From positions 123,535,704 to 123,599,703 of the forward strand of contig NC_068357.1 in the NCBI RefSeq assembly GCF_020536995.1: DNA of 64,000 nucleotides, in the 5' to 3' direction. The notes under the pieces are model-generated. The model was given only the letters and a program-made list of their open reading frames with translations, searched no databases and was not told where the DNA came from. Both the position numbers and the translations under genes were made by a program. The stretch is from Dreissena polymorpha (Eukaryota; Mollusca; Bivalvia; Myida; Dreissenidae). Below, piece after piece: positions 39,201-44,776 of this stretch (the stretch's first letter is position 1; every line of letters begins with the position of its first letter).

Positions 39201-42200
39201 CTGTATTTACCAACCATTCAGTCTAAAAATAAAGAATATTCTTAAAACTTTTAATATTCTAAAACTACCTGAAAACAAGTCAAGGGTGGCAGTTAGCACC
39301 TGAAATTGAATTATTATTTGTTAAAAACAATACGCTTATGATATAAGCACCCTTTTGAACCTGTGAATATGAGTCGTGTTCTGAGAAAACTGGGCATAAT
39401 GCAAGTGCGTCAAGTGTCGTCCCAGATTAGCCTTAGCTAATCAGGGCGACACTTTCTGCCTAAATTGGATCTTTGCTAAGAAGAGACTTCATTTAAACAA
39501 AAAATGTCATAAAAGCGGAAAGTGTCGTCCCTGATAAGCCTGTGTGGACTACACAGGCCTATCTGGGATGACACTTTACGCACATGCATTAAGCCCAGTT
39601 TTCTCAAAATGCGACTCATTATTGCAAACTCTGAGGTGTGTTTATTGAGTCTAACACTATTCTGTTTTTTTAAGTCTTAGAATTGCTTGGTGAATACCCG
39701 TCAAGAATTATTTTTTGGCATGCCGAGTATCACTTTGCATCTCTTATCTTTTTTCTTTTAGAATAAGAGGGCAACAGTTATAGCCTCCATACACTGAAGA
39801 TTTCTTTTTCAAGGCTTAGTCTATGATTGATTATCATTCTAAGTCATAGTCTAAGATTAGGTTGGCTAATACATGTCCCAAGCCTGACGACTACAAAAGG
39901 GGTATCTTATATTTATTTTGGTGGGGGAGTCCACAAATTGAGATGGTCTGTTACCTGTATTTCAGTGGGTGAGTCCAATTTTTGAGATGGTCTGTTACCT
40001 GTATTTCAGTGGGTGAGTCCAATTTTTGAGATGCCAAGAAAAGCTGTAACTTCTCATGCAATTCCATGTCCTTGAAGCTAAAGATGCCATCATCTGCTAC
40101 CACAGCTGGATTCTGATACAATCATGATACACTCAGATTTGATAAGGCCAAAAAACTAAATTGTGTGTTTTGGGTAAAGTACTAAATAAAATTAGGTTGG
40201 TATTGATTTTTTTAAACTTAACTGTTTAATGTAACAAACAATGAAATTCTTTTTCTTATCCTTTACTGTTATACCATATTATCAACTATAAACATACAAT
40301 GATAAAAACAGGGATCACCGTCTTGGAACATTCAATGAAAGGCATTAGGGGTTGAACCTGTTTGTAGGCTAGCCAAACCTAACACTTAGTCAAGAATTAA
40401 TCTCAAACCAAAACTGCATCTAAAACGATCTAAATTAAATGCCGACAGAAAATGAAAACATAAACGCCATAAATTGAGTACTAAACACATGATGTGAGGG
40501 TTCATGTGTCGCAAGTCTATTAAAATGATTAAGGAAAAGGTTTTAAAGTTATTAGTACCGGTATATACAAATGTATGGTCCATATATACCAGATATTTAA
40601 CTATCAAGATAGCATTGTTCATACAGAAAATTGTAAAACAAACTGGGTGTAAGAACAATTGTAAATATGAAGACATATGATTAACAAAAGTATGAACAAT
40701 ATCTAGATGTTCGTTGTACATGTATGCTCCCTGCCCTGAAGCTGGGTTGTCAATATTTGCAATTGCTGTGAGTTCTTTTGTATTGCATGCCCCTACGATC
40801 TTGACCTTTGTTGTGTAGGAATGTTCCTTTTCTCCCTAGTATCCAGCATGCCAATAGGTATGATAAATGTTCAAAAGGTTATCTAAATATGGTGAAGAAA
40901 CAAATTACAAGTAACAATCCCCAGTCACCTTGACCTTTCACTTATTGACCTCCAAATAAAAACATAAGAGCCATGCTCTGTGAAAAGGGGGTTTAATGCA
41001 TGTGCATAAAGTGTCGTCCCAGATTAGCCTGTGCAGTAGGCACAGGCTAATCAGGGACCACACTTTCTGCTTTTTTTTTTTTCGTCTCTTCTTAGCAAAA
41101 ATCCAGTTTGGGCGGAAAGTGTTGTTCCTGGTTAGCCTGTGCGGACTGCACAAGCTAATCTGGGACGACACTTTACACACATGCATTAAACCCCCTTTTC
41201 ACAGAGCACGTCTGATAAATATTCCGTTTCTCCCAAGTAACCTATTTACCAATTTAGATGATAGTATGTTCCCCTGAAACCATTAGTACCAATTTACATT
41301 GTTATAGGTGAAAGCGTTCTCAAGATATCTTACTGAAACAAATGTTATACCAAAACCCCAGTGACGTTGACCTTGGAGCTATTGACCTCAAAATCAATAG
41401 GCATCACCCTTGTCTACAACCATCACACCAATTGACTTCAAAATCAATAAGCATCACCCTTGCCTATAACCATCACACCAATTGACTTCAAAATCAATAG
41501 GCATCACCCTTGCCTATAGCAATCACACTAATTGACTTCAAAATCAATAGGCATCACCCTTGCCTATAGCAATCACACTAATTTACTTCAAAATCAATAG
41601 GAATCACCCTTGCCTATAACCATCACACTAATTGACTTCAAAATCAATAGGCATCACCATTGCCTACAACCATCACACTTGTTTGCATATAGGTCAAAAC
41701 ATTCTCTAAATATCATGTCAGTGCCCCAGGTAAGCTGCGTATATGCGTCTTTCATCCTTTTAAAATGTTTAAAAACATCAAAGAAATACAATATCATGCG
41801 TATTGAAAAAGCATCAAATTTGACGTTTACACACATTCCTAAAATTCAATGCGTACGATACAATAGCTTCAATAGAAAATTCTTTGCTCATTTTCGGTAT
41901 ATCCTCTTTGCAATTATTATCGTAATGCGACGTCGCTTTTATTCAGCAAGCGTCTGGATGAAGGAGCAGGAAAACAGTCAAAGTTATTCAAACGCTCTGC
42001 GGACTAGATTTCATAGTTAATTACAGCATCTGACCAAATTATTTACGACAAACATGCGTTTTTAATCTGATTTAATCCATCGCTCATTGTGCATGTATCT
42101 GTAAAGCGTCTGTACTTTTAGTTTCTACAACGATGCAAAATAAAAATGTCTAAGAGAGGTTGAAAGATGTCCGCAATTGTTGCGCCAAAATATCAATCGA

Positions 42201-44776
42201 TAGCAAAGTTTTTAAACCAAAAAAGCAAGAGCCATTAAGTGACAAATCATTCGTGTTATCTATTTTTTTAGTTTGAAGTTTATATTATGCACAGTTTCAA
42301 GAATTAAAGATGTGATGAAACATCAGTTTATGACAGTTAATTATAACTGTTTAAAGTTTTATTGAATCAATACAAGTGTGCAGCTTCAGCAGAAGTAATC
42401 TGAATCTGAATGGATACGTTGAAGTGACCGAGATTGGCTTTTATTCAACGGGGAAAGCAGCAAAGATTTTAAGGTATGAATTTTTATAACTCATTTCACC
42501 CTATTTCAAGACCGAAATCACCTTATTTTTTAAAATCAATGGGTGAAAACCCTATTTCCCAAATAATTATCTGGGGCACTGTCATGTGGAAACTTAATAG
42601 TCCGACCGACAGACAAACTGACGGACAGGTGCAAAGCAATGTTCTACTGCTTCTTTGAAGGGTTGAACAAATAAGACACACATGGATTTAAAGAAAAATT
42701 ATTGCTAAAATCTTTTGGTTGATTATTTTTTCCTCTGTAGAATCCTTTCACACAAAACTAATGTTTGGACATAAAATAATTTGACTGTTTGAAATTACTG
42801 GCACTACATTTAAATATTTATTTTAGTATGTATTCAAAAAGAACTAAACAACTACTTTAATGGAAAATTGTGGAATGTTTGAATATGACAAATTTTACAA
42901 GAACAAGAGCTGTCTCCATAGGATGACATATGCCCCCGATAATCGCTTTGATAGAAGTTATGAGCATTTTTCAAAACCTGAACGCATACCCTAAGTTCAA
43001 GGTCAATGTCAAAGGGGTCAAAATTCGTGTGTGTATGGGAAGGCCTTGTCTATATACACATGCATACCAAATATGAATGTTACATCTGAAGCAACATAGA
43101 AGTTATGAGCATTTTTCAAAACCTAAACGCAAAGTGTAACGGAAAGACAGACAAACAGTGCGATCACTATATGCCCTCCTTCGAGGGCATAACAATGTTC
43201 TCATGTCAAATCTCTAGATAATAATTAATACACACCGGAGCATGACAGAGAATGGTGAAATGGTCATCACCACACTGTCGATGTTTCCAGCCATGAGAGG
43301 CCAGTTGTTTTGGATCAAAGACGTCAAATTTCTGTCCCCTATAGAACTGGAACTCTCGTCGTTTGGTAGTAATCATCAAGGAGGAGAGATTCTGCCTTTT
43401 CTTGAGTGCCTTCTCCTTCTCTATGCGGAGATTGTGCCTATGGAGTCGCTCCATCATACGCTGGGGAACCGTGATACGCTGGTACCCCTCGGCTGTCTCC
43501 TGAACATGCTGAGGAACCATGATACGTTGGTACCCTTTGGCTGTCTCCTGAACACACTGGGGAACCGTGATACGCTGGTACCCCTCTCCTGTCTCCTGAA
43601 CACAGCACGGAAGTATAGAACAATACATGCTTTAAAAACAGACTTACAGAATGCTACAAATTTGTAAAATACATGCAGTTTGTTCAAGAAAAGATGAACT
43701 GAAGACCAACATACTGGAGCCTTGTTCTGGAACAATAGGGCTTAATGCATGTGCATAGTGTTGTCTCAGATAAGCCAGTGCAATCTTCACAGGCAAATCA
43801 GGCACAACACTTTTCGCTAGATGACACTTTATTAATGACGCATGCATTATTCCCTGTCAGGGCTTTTTTTCCTTCTTTGTGACCCGCTGAAAAACGGCCC
43901 TTTCCCTTCCGTTTTTTTTTTCACCTCAGCAGGTAAATTTTCCCCCAGATTTCATTTCCCACCCCACCCCCCCCCCAATTTTTTTTTTTTTTTTTGTAAC
44001 TTTTAATACATAAGGTAACCTGATCCAGTGTAGAAAATAAAACATTATGCATAATTAAATTATCTGTTGCCTTGAATTTGTTTTAAAAACAGTAAAATAT
44101 GTTATATTGATTAGTTAAGACTTTCCTTATTCTCCCCAAAATCAGGCATTTTGCGTGACTTTCTCCCCCCAAAATCCGGCATTTCGCGCAATTTTTTTCC
44201 CCTCAAAATAAGGCCAGGCCCTTTCCCTAAAATCAGATAAAAACCCCTGCCTGTTTTCTCAGAGAGAGGCTGATATTTCACATACATTTCTCAGAGTGAG
44301 GCTGATATTTCACATACATTACTCAGAGTGAGGCTGATATTTCACATACATTTCTCAGAGTGAGGCTGATATTTCACATACATTACTCAGAGTGAGGCTG
44401 ATATTTCACATACATTTCTCAGAGTGAGGCTGATATTTCACAGACATTTCTCAGAGTGTGGCTGATATTTCACAGACATTTCTCAGAGTGAGGCTGATAT
44501 TTCACATACATTTCTCAGAGTGAGGCTGATATTTCACAGACATTTCTCAGAGTGAGGCTGATATTTCACAGACATTTCTCAGAGTGAGGCTGATATTTCA
44601 CATACATTACTCAGAGTGAGGCTGATATTTCCCATACATTTCTCAGAGTGAGGCTGATATTTCACAGACATTTCTCAGAGTGAGGCTGATATTTCACATA
44701 CATTTCTTGCTGCATGCTTCATGGAGGATGATATCCCTCGACTGGCCAGCATTTTCAGTCTGCTCCATGTTAACAT
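15113..44776 (-). CDS. DDX28: Mitochondrial DEAD-box RNA helicase DDX28, 14 exons
   Basis: Fourteen minus-strand exons with compatible phases encode 567 residues; human DDX28 is about 540. In order: a basic, acid-free presequence (MLTWSRLKMLASRG), the DDX28-type stretch LASHGWKHRQCGDDHF, a Q motif (SPTEIQ), motif I AETGSGKT, Ia PTHDLA, Ib STPA, II DEAD, III SAT, IV FMVFCNT, V CTDILSRGMD and VI HRAGRVGRVG, then the DDX28-like end DLVWKIEVAARQK. In vertebrates this ATP-dependent RNA helicase works in mitochondrial RNA granules on 16S rRNA and large-subunit assembly; that role here is by homology. Exons total 1.7 kb in a 29.7-kb locus filled with repeats. A TAG in frame upstream of the ATG fixes the start. 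Motifs Ia and Ib depart from PTRELA and TPGR. Human DDX28, as I recall, is intronless. Confidence 0.95.
15282..15527 (-). mobile_element. MITE-B copy (TTAA-type) in intron 13
   Basis: It begins AACCCTTTACCACTAAG and ends GAGTGGGAAAGGGT, in near-inverted form. An internal hairpin surrounds CAGACTGCGAGTTATTTGCA and GGCTGTTC. Other copies lie at 18,101-18,312, 20,063-20,296 and 22,795-22,935. A TTAA at the left end suggests piggyBac-type targeting. Confidence 0.8.
15535..15790 (-). repeat. Fragments of MITE-A and MITE-B
   Basis: 15,535-15,600 holds the MITE-A core (AAGTGTCGTCTCAGATTTGC). 15,640-15,790 holds the MITE-B words TTTCTTGCTAGATTTAAGTT and TTTATGCTGGCTGCA. Both are truncated. Confidence 0.7.
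16014..16166 (-). CDS. DDX28: DDX28 exon 13, motif VI
   Basis: It encodes 51 residues including VDHVVNFDFPCHMSDYIHRA, GRVGRVG and RPHEVDLVWKIE, between TTGCAG and GTAAGT. The arginines of motif VI act as arginine fingers. The match to human [20 protein letters not shown] is the strongest family identifier. Confidence 0.96.
16445..17175 (+). mobile_element. Truncated hAT-like element in intron 12
   Basis: The left part begins TAGGGCTACAACGGATATCC, which resembles hAT inverted ends, followed by ATCCGCGGATCC repeats and a BED-finger reading frame. The expected complementary right end is not visible, so the element looks 3'-truncated near 17,170. It lies antisense to the host gene. Confidence 0.5.
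16714..16917 (+). CDS. 67-residue BED zinc-finger protein, hAT-derived
   Basis: The frame starts at an ATG and ends in TGA. KSSVWKHFGFYQHTNSTKLD and AICKVCKVPLVYRTG precede SNLTKHLETRH, giving the C-x2-C and H-x4-H ligands of a BED finger. BED fingers are the N-terminal DNA-binding part of many hAT transposases and ZBED proteins. Here the frame stops right after the finger, and no DDE or dimerisation region follows. It could be a decayed transposase N-terminus or a short DNA-binding product. It lies in a DDX28 intron on the opposite strand. Confidence 0.6.
   Translation: MAKKKIYDAPKQLKSSVWKHFGFYQHTNSTKLDKANAICKVCKVPLVYRTGTTSNLTKHLETRHFDL
17455..17905 (+). mobile_element. MITE-A copy split by a nested TTAA MITE
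   Basis: The MITE-A left half (AAGGGTCGTCCCAGATAAGC) and right half (CACACACATGCATTAAGCTC) flank a 205-bp insertion at 17,566-17,770 bounded by TTAA on both sides. The insertion is younger than the MITE-A. Confidence 0.85.
17566..17770. mobile_element. 205-bp TTAA-flanked MITE (MITE-C) with 30-bp perfect hairpin
   Basis: The ends are CCCTTAAAGCG and CAAAGGG, with TTAA directly outside (17,562-17,565 and 17,771-17,774), as for piggyBac-type insertion. It contains a hairpin with two perfect 30-bp arms (17,602-17,631 and 17,639-17,668) and a 7-nt loop. Confidence 0.85.
17941..18033 (-). CDS. DDX28: DDX28 exon 12, motif V
   Basis: It encodes DRQKALKAFSSRKSKVIVC then TDILSRGMDIQN, 31 residues, phase 0 to 0, from GTGTTGTAG to GTGAGT. 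It matches human [20 protein letters not shown]. Confidence 0.94.
18101..18312 (+). mobile_element. MITE-B copy in intron 11
   Basis: It starts TTAACCCTTACCCAACTCAG and continues GAAGCAAGGTGAAAATG. The internal hairpin is partly deleted, and the right end has a small duplication of TACGTATCTAAGTGGTAAAA. Confidence 0.78.
18548..18836. mobile_element. ~290-bp TIR repeat (family R2), copy 1
   Basis: The left end is GTCTCCTACCAGTAGAAACT and the right end, inverted, is GTCCCCTTCCGGTGAAAC. The interior has TTTCATGAAAAAATATGTAG and a GACTGACTGACTG tract. A second copy lies at 45,512-45,768. Confidence 0.85.
19425..19660 (+). mobile_element. MITE-A copy in intron 11
   Basis: It begins GGGCCATGCTCTGTGAAAAG, has the paired cores GATTAGCCTGTGCAGTCC and ACAGGCTAATCAAGAACGG, and ends CACATGCATTAAACAGCATG, with a short deletion near the right terminus. 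Confidence 0.85.
19697..19842 (-). CDS. DDX28: DDX28 exon 11, motif IV
   Basis: It completes a Pro codon and encodes 48 residues including DVTFMVFCNTTRSCFWLSQ and VSGDMTAE, from ATTCCCAG to GTAAGT. This is the start of the second RecA lobe (human VLVFCNSSSTVNWLG). Confidence 0.93.
20063..20296 (+). mobile_element. MITE-B copy in intron 10, TTAA both sides
   Basis: It begins CCCTTTCCCACTAAGAAC after TTAA and ends GTGGGTAAAGGG before a TTAA at 20,297-20,300. The internal hairpin GCCTGCAATAACTCGCAG is present. This is the cleanest copy for defining the TTAA target site. Confidence 0.85.
20480..21300 (-). repeat. 65-bp array carrying the exon 10 donor, ~12 copies
   Basis: Each unit has up to 34 bp of exon 10 3' end (core ATGAAACCAAAAGACAAACT), then the donor, then 31 bp of intron. 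Besides the real donor, five units keep GTAAGT, one has GTGAGT and one GTTAGT at the equivalent place. Divergence grows with distance from the exon. Confidence 0.93.
21263..21359 (-). CDS. DDX28: DDX28 exon 10, flanked by arrays on both sides
   Basis: It encodes LHSVSQLTTKALHRLMPHVP and QKFMKMKPKDKL plus one base, between TTTTTGTCTAG and GTAAGTATGG. It matches human [20 protein letters not shown]. The first 36 bases seed a 47-bp array upstream and the last 34 bases seed a 65-bp array downstream, so nearly the whole exon is represented in flanking repeats. Confidence 0.93.
21337..22445 (-). repeat. 47-bp array carrying the exon 10 acceptor, ~24 copies
   Basis: Each unit is 11 bp of intron end (TTTTTGTCTAG) plus the first 36 bp of exon 10 (core CAATTGACCACAAAAGCTCT). 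Spacing is very regular at 47 bp over about 1.1 kb. Almost all units keep the TAG. Upstream copies would shift the frame because 47 is not a multiple of three. Confidence 0.95.
22446..22942 (-). other. Intron 9 spacer with MITE-B fragment
   Basis: The spacer between two arrays. 22,795-22,935 is a truncated MITE-B (CCCTTTACCACTTACATC to GGTTTTATGCTGG). Nothing else is recognised. Confidence 0.6.
22943..24735 (-). repeat. 30-bp array in intron 9, about 58 copies
   Basis: The unit core on the minus strand is GACTTGAGAATTAAGGGAAC. The array begins about 20 bp inside the intron from the exon 9 donor and does not include the donor itself. It produces artificial open frames on both strands. Many single-base length changes break the 30-bp register towards the exon 9 side. 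Confidence 0.93.
24756..24869 (-). CDS. DDX28: DDX28 exon 9, motif III
   Basis: It encodes 38 residues, VGGSAPTDDVQVNEGVQVVL then VSATFPRGLDGTLGNILP, phase 0 to 0, between CTGCTGTAG and GTAAGT. SAT couples ATP hydrolysis to unwinding. It matches human VLVGATFPEGVGQLL. Confidence 0.93.
24895..25250. repeat. Fragments of dispersed repeats in intron 8
   Basis: 24,921-25,000 has MITE-A words (CACAGGCTAATCAGGGACAA). About 25,090-25,250 resembles another dispersed repeat with GTCTGGAGCTACGCTGGCCG. No gene. Confidence 0.5.
25380..27000 (+). repeat. Cluster of R1 and related bivalve repeats in intron 8
   Basis: R1 starts near 25,382 (AGATGTGTTTGTCAGAAACA). Three tandem ~145-bp inner units follow (CACCACTCAAAATGTGCAGC, then ATCAAGTTGCTATGTTCAAT), ending with GGGACATAAAA near 26,325. 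Further partial copies follow at 26,490-26,660, and a GACCTAGTTTTTGACC-type unit at 26,780-26,995. Confidence 0.8.
27089..27195 (-). CDS. DDX28: DDX28 exon 8, DEAD box
   Basis: It encodes AVNLSRVISVVVDEADTLMD and DSFSADTLSVLRSLQ, preceded by two bases that complete a Lys codon. The acceptor is TTTCTCTACAG and the donor GTATGA. The DEAD motif II coordinates Mg-ATP. The first 30 exonic bases and 19 intronic bases are the founding unit of a ~63-copy array extending to 30,295. Confidence 0.93.
27166..30295 (-). repeat. 49-bp array carrying the exon 8 acceptor, ~63 copies
   Basis: Each unit is 19 bp of intron ending TTTCTCTACAG plus 30 bp of exon 8 start (AGGCAGTAGACTTGTCCC and ATGTGATATCAG). It spans 3.1 kb. 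A higher-order pattern is visible: the same run of variant units begins at 27,458, 28,432 and 29,311, implying later duplication of ~974-bp and ~879-bp blocks. Most units keep the pyrimidine tract and AG, so the pre-mRNA carries dozens of acceptor-like sites. Confidence 0.95.
30296..30767 (-). other. Intron 7 donor-proximal part, no feature
   Basis: Unique AT-rich intron between the array and exon 7. I see nothing coding. Confidence 0.5.
30768..30828 (-). CDS. DDX28: DDX28 exon 7, motif Ib
   Basis: It encodes DTGHDILISTPALVKRFIKH plus one base, from TTCTTTTTCAG to GTAGGT. The odd base predicts a phase-1 acceptor in the next exon, which is what exon 8 shows. STPA replaces the usual TPGR; human DDX28 has ATPGALWKAL here. 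Confidence 0.88.
30927..31160 (+). repeat. R1 interspersed repeat in intron 6
   Basis: It runs from AACAAGATATGTTAGTGAAA to a terminal stem around CCCCCAGTATAGACTGGGG and GCACATAAAAA. It is a more complete R1 copy than the one at 5,841. Confidence 0.85.
31311..31391 (-). CDS. DDX28: DDX28 exon 6
   Basis: It encodes 27 residues (DVCVKMADFTELKPFICTDV to MIYLK), phase 0 to 0, after TTTTTCAG and before GTGAGT. It occupies the place of human VAQPLGRSLGLLVRDLEGG between motifs Ia and Ib and is weakly conserved. Confidence 0.8.
31629..32152. mobile_element. ~520-bp TIR element (family R3), copy 1, intron 5
   Basis: The left end has AAACCAGGTTTTCATTG and the right end GAAAACCTGGTT, its inverse. The interior holds two GACCTTGACATTGGAGATAT-type units and a GCCAGCCAGCCAGCCC tract. 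A close copy lies in intron 3 at 35,706-36,230, and homology extends a few bases outside the left TIR (GGGACAAAATTGTCAC). Confidence 0.85.
32340..32485 (-). CDS. DDX28: DDX28 exon 5, motifs I and Ia
   Basis: It completes G-SGKT (Walker A) and encodes SGKTFAYMLPMVHNILQQ through LVPTHDLASQLR, 48 full codons, from TTTGTACCACAG to GTAATC. Motif Ia reads PTHDLA instead of PTRELA. Confidence 0.92.
32786..34333 (+). repeat. Compound repeat block in intron 4
   Basis: Two ~155-bp units (AAATCACGAAATTTTGACGA) plus a CGGACGGACGG tract and the end GACGGGCGTATAA occur at 32,806-33,216 and again at 33,870-34,333, nearly identical. Between them are four ~150-bp units (AAGGTCACAGTGACCTTGAC). The near identity implies recent duplication. 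Confidence 0.9.
34525..35378 (-). repeat. 28-31-bp array in intron 4, about 28 copies
   Basis: The unit core on the plus strand is GTGTGTCATCAGCAGAAACA. The right half is homogeneous at 31 bp and the left half is more varied. It ends about 60 bp from the exon 4 donor. The donor-proximal intron word ATCTCGAGTGTGCTTG resembles a variant unit near 34,640 (ATCTCGAGTATGCTGA), so the array may have begun from that site, but the donor GT is not included. Confidence 0.9.
35440..35497 (-). CDS. DDX28: DDX28 exon 4, start of motif I
   Basis: It encodes KLVIPVLRGGQHVICAAET plus the first base of the Walker A Gly, after TTTGTCTTGTAG and before GTGAGA. The split codon is completed by GT at the start of exon 5. 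Confidence 0.92.
35706..36230. mobile_element. R3 TIR element, copy 2, intron 3
   Basis: Same order and ends as the copy at 31,629-32,152, including GAAAACCTGGTT on the right. The two copies differ by scattered substitutions. Confidence 0.85.
36335..36870 (+). repeat. R1 copy followed by ~165-bp family (R4) unit
   Basis: R1 begins at AGATGTGTTTGTCAGAAACA and runs into a GACGGACGGACG tract near 36,600. From about 36,620 the unit carries AATGTGGCCTCTAGAGTGTT and GGCGGCCATGTTTTT, the family arrayed at 46,090-47,335. Confidence 0.8.
36930..37735 (+). repeat. G-rich homopolymer block in intron 3
   Basis: Repeated ~180-bp units each hold long G runs (one of about 22 G at 37,019-37,040), A runs and the phrase GGTTGGACGGTATTTCAAAC. 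The G-rich strand is the template of the host gene. Assembly accuracy in such tracts is doubtful. Confidence 0.85.
37740..38960 (+). repeat. Tandem ~175-bp bivalve repeat (R5), intron 3
   Basis: Units with AAGCAATAGCTTTGATACTT and AAGGGCACATAATTCTGTCA recur about five times and end near CGCCGACGCCGACGCC followed by AATAGATGAGCTAAAA. It is non-coding. Confidence 0.8.
38961..39175 (+). repeat. R4 unit with terminal hairpin, intron 3
   Basis: It carries ATGCCCGCCCCTTGGCAGCC and ends AGCTCACCATGAGCACGTTG, a short imperfect stem also found at the end of the array at 47,335. Confidence 0.78.
39371..39617 (+). mobile_element. MITE-A copy in intron 3
   Basis: A 247-bp element with inverted ends (GAGTCGTGTTCTGAGAAAAC and the complementary GTTTTCTCAAAATGCGACTC). 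The middle has the paired GATTAGCC and GGCCTATCTGGG cores around TAAGAAGAGACTTCATTTAA. Confidence 0.88.
39917..40032 (-). repeat. 44-bp duplication of the exon 3 donor, ~2.6 copies
   Basis: The unit is the last 35 bp of exon 3 plus GTAACAGAC. The second donor lies exactly 44 bp downstream of the first (39,948-39,954 against 39,992-39,998). A third, diverged partial unit follows. Use of the distal donor would add 44 nt and shift the frame. Confidence 0.92.
39999..40112 (-). CDS. DDX28: DDX28 exon 3, Q-motif start
   Basis: It encodes 38 residues (NPAVVADDGIFSFKD to SPTEIQ), phase 0 to 0, after TTGTATCAG and before GTAACAG. The Phe-Asp region and PTEIQ form the Q motif that reads adenine. The last 35 exonic bases and the donor are duplicated in the intron. 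Confidence 0.9.
40200..40920. other. Intron 2 unique stretch, nothing recognised
   Basis: AT-rich intron sequence without a recognisable repeat or exon. Confidence 0.45.
40978..41212 (+). mobile_element. MITE-A, best-preserved copy, intron 2
   Basis: It begins GAGCCATGCTCTGTGAAAAG and ends CTTTTCACAGAGCACG. Both halves carry AAGTGTCGTCCCAGATTAGC and its inverse, so the element can fold almost end to end. It is a useful reference for the family. Confidence 0.92.
41381..41680 (+). repeat. 50-bp tandem repeat, six copies, intron 2
   Basis: Six 50-bp units in exact register each carry TTCAAAATCAATAGGCATCA. They differ by few bases. The array is not at a splice junction. Confidence 0.93.
42903..43196 (+). 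repeat. Bivalve repeat with GAGGGCAT terminal stem, intron 2
   Basis: It runs from ACAAGAGCTGTCTCCATAGG through two GAAGTTATGAGCATTTTTCA units to CGATCACTATATGCCCTCCT and TCGAGGGCATA, a short stem. It ends about 40 bp from the exon 2 donor. Confidence 0.75.
43236..43595 (-). CDS. DDX28: DDX28 exon 2, N-terminal region with in-frame repeat
   Basis: It encodes 120 residues, phase 0 to 0, from TGTTCAG to CCG before GTGTGT. The first part is a 16-residue repeat (pattern ETAEGYQRITVPQ) made by three 48-bp DNA units. The last part matches vertebrate DDX28 (LASHGWKHRQCGDDHF against human LASQGWKSRR...DHFSI). Each 48-bp unit includes its own acceptor, so acceptors at units 2 or 3 would remove 16 or 32 residues without breaking frame. 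Confidence 0.9.
43461..43604 (-). repeat. DDX28: 48-bp in-frame array at the exon 2 acceptor, three copies
   Basis: Exact register: 43,461-43,508, 43,509-43,556 and 43,557-43,604. Each unit holds TGTTCAG, then GAGACAG and on through TACCAGCGTATCACGGTTCC. The most 5' copy overlaps the real intron end; the others are exonic in the longest reading. 48 bp equals 16 codons. Confidence 0.95.
43731..43857 (+). mobile_element. Truncated MITE-A, intron 1
   Basis: It has AGGGCTTAATGCATGTGC, AGTGTTGTCTCAGATAAGCC and the inverse CACAGGCAAATCAGGCACAA. Most of the right half is missing. It abuts the hAT-like element at 43,858. Confidence 0.75.
43858..44249. mobile_element. hAT-like non-autonomous element, intron 1
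   Basis: It starts CAGGGCTTTTTTTCC and ends GATAAAAACCCCTG, ends typical of hAT MITEs. The interior is a pyrimidine-rich filler with CCCCAAAATCAGGCATTTTG units. The flanking 8-bp duplication is not clear. Confidence 0.6.
44262..44704 (-). repeat. 32-bp array carrying the exon 1 donor, 14 copies
   Basis: The unit on the minus strand is GAGAAAT, then GTATGT or GTCTGT, then GAAATATCAGCCTCACTCT. The exon-proximal unit is the real donor of exon 1; the shared exonic part is only AGAAAT. Distal donors would add 32 nt and soon meet a TGA. Confidence 0.95.
44702..44776 (-). CDS. DDX28: DDX28 exon 1 (coding), presequence
   Basis: It encodes residues 1-25, with Arg, Lys and Ser but no Asp or Glu, as expected of a mitochondrial targeting peptide. 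An in-frame TAG lies a short way upstream of the ATG. It ends AAT before GTATGT, phase 0. The donor is the first unit of a 32-bp tandem array that fills the start of intron 1. Confidence 0.85.

Noticed and set aside
43242-43667. Plus-strand open frame of 141 codons
   Set aside because: It is the shadow of DDX28 exon 2 on the opposite strand, and the minus-strand reading is supported by homology and splice phases.
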